This document shows positions 58,692-64,000 of a stretch of 64,000 nt of DNA, in pieces. Origin of the DNA: MVYY01 sp012517575. Lineage in GTDB: Bacteria; Bacteroidota; Bacteroidia; Bacteroidales; Paludibacteraceae. Where the stretch lies: assembly GCA_031629035.1 (NCBI GenBank), contig JAVLUG010000003.1, forward strand, positions 310,001-374,000, read 5' to 3'. Position 1 is the first letter of the stretch. Each line of letters opens with the position of its first letter. The notes below the pieces were generated by a model. It had not been told where the DNA came from. It searched no databases and worked only from the letters and a program-made list of their open reading frames with translations. Both the position numbers and the translations under genes were made by a program.

Positions 58692-58855
58692 TTTCAATAG
58701 GAACGTTGCATGCAACGTTCCTATTGAAATATGTTGAAAAACAGATTATTATTGATAAATTTAATTAATTGAATAGATGAAATGTCATCATTTATTCAAA
58801 CCATATTATGCTGGCCAACTTTAAAAAAATAGAATTGATTCACAAAATCATCTGT
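58524..58855. other. Convergent intergenic region, cydB / C1 peptidase
   Basis: 332 bp. It holds the possible broken small ORF, then the perfect 40-bp palindrome at 58691-58730, then AT-rich sequence. No normal intrinsic terminator for either gene is visible. Confidence 0.5.
58691..58730. repeat. Perfect 40-bp palindrome
   Basis: ATTTCAATAGGAACGTTGCA at 58691-58710 is followed immediately by its exact reverse complement at 58711-58730, with no spacer. The core GGAACGTTGCATGCAACGTTCC stands out in GC from the flanks. No T run follows on either side. It lies between convergent genes. It resembles intergenic palindromic units that I associate with Bacteroidales genomes, but copy number cannot be judged from one window (single copy here). 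Confidence 0.9.
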
Positions 58856-60046
58856 TTATTTAATGCCCAGTTTTGATCTGATTTCCTTTGGAATAGCATT
58901 TTTATGAACCAAAATATTGATGGTTTTGTCTTTTACAAATGATTCGCTTGCATACCAGATGCCTTTGTATTTGTTGTCGGTTCCCCAAGAATTTTTTACG
59001 AGGTAGTATTTTGTTCCGTTCTGATCGTTGGCTATGCCGTAAATGAGCATTCCGTGATCGTCGGTAGTCTGATAATTGTCAAATCCGCGCTGACGACTTT
59101 CCTGTGTTACCTGTACTTCGGTCTGAGGCCCCTGAATTTTGTAAATTTTTTCTTCCATTTCTTTGGGTGAAATATTCAGCCACTTTGCCTGATCCGAGCC
59201 GGGCAACTTTTCCAGTTTCGTTTCAGGATTGACGGCAATACCATTGCGTGTGAAACCTTTTTCGCTCACATCCGATGCCCATGCTATAGTATAACCTTGA
59301 TTGACAGCATAGTCAAAAACCGACATGAATTCATCCAACGGCAAGTTGTAAGACTCGCCCCAACGCCAATTATCGGGAATTTCGATGGCAAATTTGGTAT
59401 AGAAGGGATGATGCGTAAATGAAGTGAGCGAAACATAATCGTCGGGATTGATTCCTAAAGATTGAAAATAACTGAGCGGCGTATATTCTTTGCCTTCCCA
59501 GATAAATTTTTCGGGACATTTTCCCAAATAAGCATCCAGAATTCCATCAAAGCCCTGTTTCCATGCTGTTGATAATTTTTTGTTCGGATTGGAAACAATT
59601 ACTTTCACATAAGCCTCAGTCAATGCATCCAGTTCCCCATGCTTGTGCTTTTCTTCGCCATAATTCAATCCGTTCATAATGGCCTCAGGTACAATACCAT
59701 AATTTTTCAATGCATACAAATCGTCAAAAAATGAACCTCCGCCTGCAAAGTTAATGGTTCCGTTCATGCGCACATATTTATCGGCTTTATCGGAATAGCT
59801 ATGATGAACAATAAACATTTCGGACAAATCCGTTTCGGGTTTTCCCATTCTCAGCAATTCCGATTCAATGAAAGCCAATCCCGAGAAACTCCAGCAAGTC
59901 CCTGAACTTGCCTGATCTTTGATTGGTGTGATTTTATTTTCCTTGAGGGTGGTGAAGCGAAAACTGTCCACCGCTGTTGTATCTTTTTGTGCGTACAGTT
60001 GTAAAATGCTTAAAATCAATGCAGAAATAAATATCAATCTTTTCAT
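58856..60046 (-). CDS. C1-family (papain-like) peptidase, exported
   Basis: Aminopeptidase C/bleomycin hydrolase-like cysteine peptidase of 396 residues. Start at ATG 60044-60046 (an in-frame TTG upstream is rejected). Signal peptide ~1-19 (RLIFISALILSILQLYAQ), so exported, unlike cytosolic PepC. Catalytic Cys in QASSGTCWSFSGLAFIESEL, catalytic His in DDHGMLIYG and Asn in VKNSWGTDNKYKG. YVRMNGTINFAGGGSFFDDL and VPEAIMNGLNYGE are family-typical. It follows pepD by 35 bp; the two probably act together in peptide use. Confidence 0.93.
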   Translation of the reverse strand: MKRLIFISALILSILQLYAQKDTTAVDSFRFTTLKENKITPIKDQASSGTCWSFSGLAFIESELLRMGKPETDLSEMFIVHHSYSDKADKYVRMNGTINFAGGGSFFDDLYALKNYGIVPEAIMNGLNYGEEKHKHGELDALTEAYVKVIVSNPNKKLSTAWKQGFDGILDAYLGKCPEKFIWEGKEYTPLSYFQSLGINPDDYVSLTSFTHHPFYTKFAIEIPDNWRWGESYNLPLDEFMSVFDYAVNQGYTIAWASDVSEKGFTRNGIAVNPETKLEKLPGSDQAKWLNISPKEMEEKIYKIQGPQTEVQVTQESRQRGFDNYQTTDDHGMLIYGIANDQNGTKYYLVKNSWGTDNKYKGIWYASESFVKDKTINILVHKNAIPKEIRSKLGIK

Positions 60047-60081
60047 AAGTTTTATCAAAATAAGTTTTTATGGTGTTATTT

Positions 60082-61545
60082 TTATTTTTCGGGAATATTT
60101 TGCAGTGTAGCAAGCAGATAATTCCAGAATTTTTCTACAGAAGCAATATTCACTTTTTCGTCCGGCGAATGCGGGTAACGAATGGTTGGGCCAAAGGAAA
60201 TCATGTCCATATCGGGATAATGCATGCCGATAATGCCACATTCCAATCCGGCATGAATGATTTTAATTTTCGGTTTTGAACCGAATTGTTTTTCATAAAC
60301 TTCGGACATAACCTTTAATATTGGCGAATCCAGATTGGGTTTCCAGCCGGGATAACCACCGGAAAAATCGATATGTGCACCTGCCAGCGAGAAAACGCTT
60401 TCTATCATCGATGCCAGCTCTTCCTTTCTCGATTCTACAGAACTTCTAAGCAGACAACGCAGTTGAATGCTCGAACCATCCGATTTTACCACGGCCAGGT
60501 TATTGGAAGTTTCCACCACATCAGGAACTTCGGGAATAAATCGGAAAACGCCATTTGGACAAGCCGTTACGCCATTTATCAAATCATCCTGAATTTCTTC
60601 GGGTATCAAACCAGACGGCAATTTTACCTGTTCTACTTGCAATTGTATATTGTCTTCCACCGACTGATTTTCTTCTACAAATAATGTTTCAAAATCTTTC
60701 ACCAATTCAATTAAATCGTCCACGCCATCGGCAGGAACAGTAATGAGAGCAAAAGCTTCGCGCGGAATGGCATTACGCAAATTGCCACCTTCCACCCACG
60801 CCAAGCGAGCTTCGTATTCTGCTACGGCTTTTTTCAGGAAACGAAACATCAATTTGTTGGCATTGGCCCGTTGCAGGTGAATATCCACGCCCGAATGTCC
60901 GCCTTTCAGTCCCGTAAGTGAAATTTTTAAAGCTACATCTCCTTCGGGAACAGGAACTTCCCGAAAACTAAAACGAATATCGGCATCCAATCCGCCGGCA
61001 CAACCTATATATAATTCTCCTTCATCTTCCGAATCGAGGTTGAGCAGAATTTCGCCTTTCAGAAAATTGGGTTTCAAGCCGAAAGCACCATACATGCCGG
61101 TTTCTTCATCTACTGTAACCAGCACTTCCAGTGCGGGATGAGCTATATTGTCCGATTGCAGAACTGTCAGAGCGGCAGCCAGTCCAATTCCGTTGTCGGC
61201 TCCCAATGTAGTTTCCTGAGCTCTCACCCAGTCGCCATCCACAAAAGCATGAATAGGATCGGTTTCAAAATTATGTGAAATATTGCTGTTTTTTTGAGGA
61301 ACCATATCCATGTGTGCCTGCAGAATGACGGGTTTTCTATTTTCCATTCCCGGCGTTGCCGGCTTCCGAATTAATATATTCCCAATTTCATCCCGCAAAG
61401 TTTCCAATCCGAGTGTTTTTCCAAAATTTTCGAGAAATTGGCCAATGGCTTCTTTTTTCCCTGAAGGGCGAGGAATTTGTGTCAGGCTGTAAAAATTTTC
61501 CCAAAGTTGGTGCGGTTGAAGCTGACGAATATCATTGCTGTTCAT
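60082..61545 (-). CDS. pepD: Aminoacyl-histidine (cytosol non-specific) dipeptidase
   Basis: Zinc metallopeptidase of family M20C that hydrolyses Xaa-His and other dipeptides. 487 residues. Metal ligands: His in ILQAHMDMVPQK, Asp in TLGADNGIGLAAAL, Glu pair in LVTVDEETGMYGAFGL, Asp in LLNLDSEDEGELYIG and His in KIIHAGLECGIIG. The dimerisation lid lies ~190-390 (GGHSGVDIHLQRANANKLM). All ligands present. First gene of a pepD-C1 peptidase pair. Confidence 0.97.
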   Translation of the reverse strand: MNSNDIRQLQPHQLWENFYSLTQIPRPSGKKEAIGQFLENFGKTLGLETLRDEIGNILIRKPATPGMENRKPVILQAHMDMVPQKNSNISHNFETDPIHAFVDGDWVRAQETTLGADNGIGLAAALTVLQSDNIAHPALEVLVTVDEETGMYGAFGLKPNFLKGEILLNLDSEDEGELYIGCAGGLDADIRFSFREVPVPEGDVALKISLTGLKGGHSGVDIHLQRANANKLMFRFLKKAVAEYEARLAWVEGGNLRNAIPREAFALITVPADGVDDLIELVKDFETLFVEENQSVEDNIQLQVEQVKLPSGLIPEEIQDDLINGVTACPNGVFRFIPEVPDVVETSNNLAVVKSDGSSIQLRCLLRSSVESRKEELASMIESVFSLAGAHIDFSGGYPGWKPNLDSPILKVMSEVYEKQFGSKPKIKIIHAGLECGIIGMHYPDMDMISFGPTIRYPHSPDEKVNIASVEKFWNYLLATLQNIPEK

Positions 61546-61907
61546 AATCTGGTTATTTTTAGAGTTTTATAAATTTCGAATATTTATTCCAATTTTTTAA
61601 ACTACAAATATGCTCAAAATTTTCAGATAAATGAACACTTGAAGAGATTTTTTACAAATATTGAGAATGAATTCAGAAAATGAAATTTTGAAACTTCTTA
61701 GGTTTCTAATCGGATAATTTGTTTTTATAACATACCACAAGCAAAACCCTTCGACGGATCGGAAACTTTTCATCTATAAATGATTTTATTGTCGAAAAGG
61801 GATACAATTCCTGAAAAATTTCCTTAATTAAAAGCGAAGATCTTGAAGGATTGGGAAATATTTGGTAATTTTGCTCCGAATTTTCAAGAATAAATAAACC
61901 AAGTTTT
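61546..61907. other. Divergent intergenic region, pepD / CoA-transferase
   Basis: 362 bp, AT-rich. Only the CoA-transferase promoter at its right end is supported. A weak minus-strand CATATTTG near 61609 may serve pepD. Confidence 0.45.
61843..61873 (+). promoter_or_regulatory. Promoter of succinyl-CoA:acetate CoA-transferase gene
   Basis: -33 TTG at 61843-61845, 20-bp spacer and exact -7 TAATTTTG at 61866-61873, 34 bp before the ATG. Confidence 0.7.
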
Positions 61908-63407
61908 ATGCAAAATAAATTTAAATTTGTCAGTGCAGAAGAAGCTGCAGGTTATGTTCAACACGGAGATGTAATAGGATTTAGCGGATTTACGCCTGCA
62001 GGTTGTCCGAAGGCTGTACCTGTAGCAATAGCCAAACGTGCAGAATCTTTTCATGCCGAAGGAAAAGAATTTAAAATTGGCATGTACACCGGCGCTTCAA
62101 CCGGCGTTTCGGTGGATGGCGCATTGGCAAAAGCTGATGCCGTTTTGTTCAGAACTCCCTACCAGTCGAACAAAGATATGCGCAATGCCATCAATGCAGG
62201 GAAAGCTCCTTATTTTGACTTGCATTTGTCCACTATGGCGCAAGAATTGCGTTTTGGTTTTTTGCCAAAACCAAAATTTGCCATTATTGAAGTTTGTGAC
62301 TGGAATGAAGACGGCGAACTGGTTTTGACAGCTGGCGTAGGTATTTCACCAACCATTGCTGATTTGGCCGATCATATTATTTTGGAATGGAATCATTATC
62401 ATCCCAAAGAATTGAGAGGTTTTCATGATATTTATCAGCCTCTGGATCCGCCACACCGCAGAGAAATCCCTGTTTATAAACCATCCGACAGAATTGGTTC
62501 GGAAATACTGAAAGTAGATCCATCCAAAATTCTTTGTATTGTCGAAACCAATTTACCTGATGAAGTTTCTGATTTTGCTCCATCGGATGAAGTTACTCAG
62601 CAAATTGGCAACAATGTAGCTGCTTTTTTGGCCGGCGAAATTCGTTCCGGAAGAATTCCACACGAATTTTTGCCTGTACAGTCGGGAGTAGGTAACATCG
62701 CCAATGCTTTACTATTTTCTTTGGGTAAAAATGAAGATGTTCCGCCATTCGAAATGTACACTGAAGTGATACAGGACGCCGTCATCGAATTGATGCTCGA
62801 AGGAAACATAAAATTTGCCAGTGGTTGTTCGCTGACGGTTACTAATCCGGTACTGCAAAAGATATACAAAAATCTCGATTTCTTCCGCGACAAGCTGGTG
62901 CTGCGTCCTCAGGAAATATCCAATAATCCCGAAATGGTGCTTCGCTTGGGATTAATTACCATCAATACGGCTCTGGAAGCCGATATTTATGGGAATGTAA
63001 ACAGTACTCACGTGCTCGGTACTAAAATGATGAATGGTATTGGTGGTTCAGGTGATTTTACACGCAATTCGTTTATTTCTATCTTTACCACTCCTTCTAC
63101 AGCCAAAAACGGAAATATCAGCAGTATTGTTCCGATGGTTTCGCATGTTGATCACACCGAGCATTCTGTAAATGTGCTGATTACTGAATACGGAATTGCC
63201 GATTTACGCAAAACAACACCTACAGAAAGAGCTGAAATTATTATCGAAAATTGCGTTGCGCCCGAGTATAAGCAAATGTTACGCGATTACCTTGCCATTT
63301 CCGGATCGAGCCATACACCCAACAATTTAAAAGCTTGTTTTGGTATGCACATTCAGCTGGAAAAAACAGGTAGTATGTTGGGTACCAACTGGGACGACTT
63401 TAAGTAG
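61908..63407 (+). CDS. Succinyl-CoA:acetate CoA-transferase (acetyl-CoA hydrolase family)
   Basis: Moves CoA between succinyl-CoA or acetyl-CoA and acetate, linking succinate and acetate fermentation. 499 residues, family class I CoA transferase. VSAEEAAGYVQHGDVIGFSG at the N-terminus, GFTPAGCPKAVPVAIAKRA, IGMYTGASTGVSVDG, VQSGVGNIANALLFSLG, the glutamate region FEMYTEVIQDAVIELM, GSGDFTRNSFISIF and LITEYGIADLRKTTPTERAE. The length and the MVSHVDHTEHSVNVL block fit the SCACT/AarC type rather than a plain acetyl-CoA hydrolase. A strong terminator follows. Confidence 0.93.
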   Translation: MQNKFKFVSAEEAAGYVQHGDVIGFSGFTPAGCPKAVPVAIAKRAESFHAEGKEFKIGMYTGASTGVSVDGALAKADAVLFRTPYQSNKDMRNAINAGKAPYFDLHLSTMAQELRFGFLPKPKFAIIEVCDWNEDGELVLTAGVGISPTIADLADHIILEWNHYHPKELRGFHDIYQPLDPPHRREIPVYKPSDRIGSEILKVDPSKILCIVETNLPDEVSDFAPSDEVTQQIGNNVAAFLAGEIRSGRIPHEFLPVQSGVGNIANALLFSLGKNEDVPPFEMYTEVIQDAVIELMLEGNIKFASGCSLTVTNPVLQKIYKNLDFFRDKLVLRPQEISNNPEMVLRLGLITINTALEADIYGNVNSTHVLGTKMMNGIGGSGDFTRNSFISIFTTPSTAKNGNISSIVPMVSHVDHTEHSVNVLITEYGIADLRKTTPTERAEIIIENCVAPEYKQMLRDYLAISGSSHTPNNLKACFGMHIQLEKTGSMLGTNWDDFK

Positions 63408-63441
63408 CTGATAACAAGTATTTTCAACCAAAAATATTTTT

Positions 63442-63484
63442 AAAAAGAGAAACTGTTTTTTTAACGAAGTTTCTCTTTTTTTTA
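63442..63484 (+). terminator. Intrinsic terminator after CoA-transferase gene
   Basis: AAAAAGAGAAACT (63442-63454) pairs perfectly with AGTTTCTCTTTTT (63468-63480) across a 13-nt loop, then more T. Confidence 0.9.
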
Positions 63485-63698
63485 AGGTGAAAAACGTGTG
63501 GTCAATAAAAATTCTAATCCAATCGTTTGAAATCAGGAAATTATTGATTTCCTTTGTAAAGTTTTTTCTGACAATTGTTATTTTCTTCGTTTTTATTCGG
63601 TAATGAGAAATGGTTCGTTTTTTTTTGAATAATTTTTTTGTCGGTAAATTCTATCCATTTTCTAAATCAATTATTTCATATCCAAACACACATTATTT

Positions 63699-64000
63699 AT
63701 GAAACAATTTTTTAAGTACACACTGGCCACTATTTTAGGCGTAATTTTAGCAGGCTTTATTTTAATAGCCATTCTTTTTGGAATTGCCGGCGGCATAGCT
63801 GGACAAAAAAGTGCTCCGACCAAATTAAAACCCAATTCTGTTTATGAGTTGAAATTGAATGGAGTTTTGGTAGAACGTTCGGAAGAAGATCCCTTTTCCG
63901 TAGCCTTAGCACAAGCGCTTGGTAATGAAGACAATCTCACCATTGGTTTGAATGATGTTCTCAAGAATATTGAAAAAGCCAAAACCGATGAAAATATAGC
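63699..64000 (+). CDS. sppA: Signal peptide peptidase SppA (5' part, cut by window)
   Basis: 100 complete codons from ATG 63699 to the window end. One N-terminal membrane anchor (TLATILGVILAGFILIAILF) followed by GGIAGQKSAPTKLKPNSVYE, LKLNGVLVERSEEDPF and the start of the first S49 repeat (TIGLNDVLKNIEKAKTDENI). This matches the N-terminus of the 67-kDa SppA type, a membrane serine protease that degrades cleaved signal peptides. The catalytic Lys and Ser lie beyond the window, so activity cannot be judged. Confidence 0.9.
   Translation, partial: MKQFFKYTLATILGVILAGFILIAILFGIAGGIAGQKSAPTKLKPNSVYELKLNGVLVERSEEDPFSVALAQALGNEDNLTIGLNDVLKNIEKAKTDENI

Noticed and set aside
61546..61907. Regulatory RNA between pepD and the CoA-transferase gene
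   Set aside because: No stable hairpin or conserved-looking block; only the CoA-transferase promoter could be supported.
1..64000. tRNA, rRNA, CRISPR array, insertion sequence or prophage
   Set aside because: No regularly spaced direct repeats, transposase or integrase motifs, tRNA-like cloverleaf or rRNA sequence noticed on either strand. A tRNA or covariance-model scan would be decisive and was not possible.

Overview
This is a 64 kb stretch of a Bacteroidota chromosome, most likely order Bacteroidales (a Paludibacter/Dysgonomonadaceae-like relative; inference from gene content, not a placement). The DNA is AT-rich. Many genes are preceded by the Bacteroidota -7 promoter element TAnnTTTG instead of a sigma-70 -10 box. 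Families typical of the phylum are present: DUF4837, DUF6242, DUF4492, DUF4295, a fused FeoAB, a LytTR sensor pair beside a carboxypeptidase-like outer-membrane receptor, and a golvesin/amidase protein. I found no insertion sequence, prophage, CRISPR array, rRNA or tRNA; the window looks like a stable core region.

Layout. 1-9.1 kb, minus strand: a truncated TonB-dependent receptor with a small upstream protein, a DUF6242 lipoprotein, an mlaE-mlaF-xth cluster and a secreted GH2 glycosidase. 9.4-22 kb, plus strand: a CNNM/CorC-type membrane protein, PpiD foldase, rlmN translationally coupled to a large exported amidase-like protein, a DUF4837 lipoprotein, pdxA, alanine dehydrogenase and a Gfo/Idh/MocA oxidoreductase. 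22-29 kb: a modular secreted protein with a probable type IX sorting domain, DUF456 divergent from a LytM peptidase, then dxr and rseP. 28.8-36.4 kb, minus: mutL, a small tail-anchored protein, manC, and an iron operon (OprB-type porin, fused feoAB, FeoB-associated Cys-rich protein) behind a perfect 19-bp operator-like palindrome. 36.8-41.5 kb, minus: outer-membrane receptor, histidine kinase and LytTR regulator. 41.9-48 kb, minus: envelope and housekeeping genes (GT2, LpxL-type acyltransferase, an acidic protein, YjjG phosphatase, a coiled-coil lipoprotein, rsmI, an acidic bipartite protein). 48.2-50 kb, plus: tdk and an AI-2E-family permease. 50-55.2 kb, minus: recJ, hpt-adk-obgE, rpmB-rpmG-DUF4295. 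55.5-58.5 kb, plus: DUF4492-cydA-cydB (cytochrome bd). 58.9-61.5 kb, minus: a C1 peptidase and pepD. 61.9 kb to the end, plus: a succinyl-CoA:acetate CoA-transferase and the start of sppA.

Together the genes suggest a saccharolytic and proteolytic organism living at low oxygen: cytochrome bd, ferrous iron uptake, acetate/succinate CoA exchange, and periplasmic peptide and glycan hydrolysis. The most unusual non-coding signals are a perfect 40-bp palindrome at 58691, a 16-bp perfect stem upstream of tdk at 48032, and the operator-like palindrome at 36418. I did not find a clearly new multi-gene defence or mobile system. The best leads are the porin-feoAB arrangement, the amidase domain split by a golvesin insertion, and the degenerate nuclease site in MutL.
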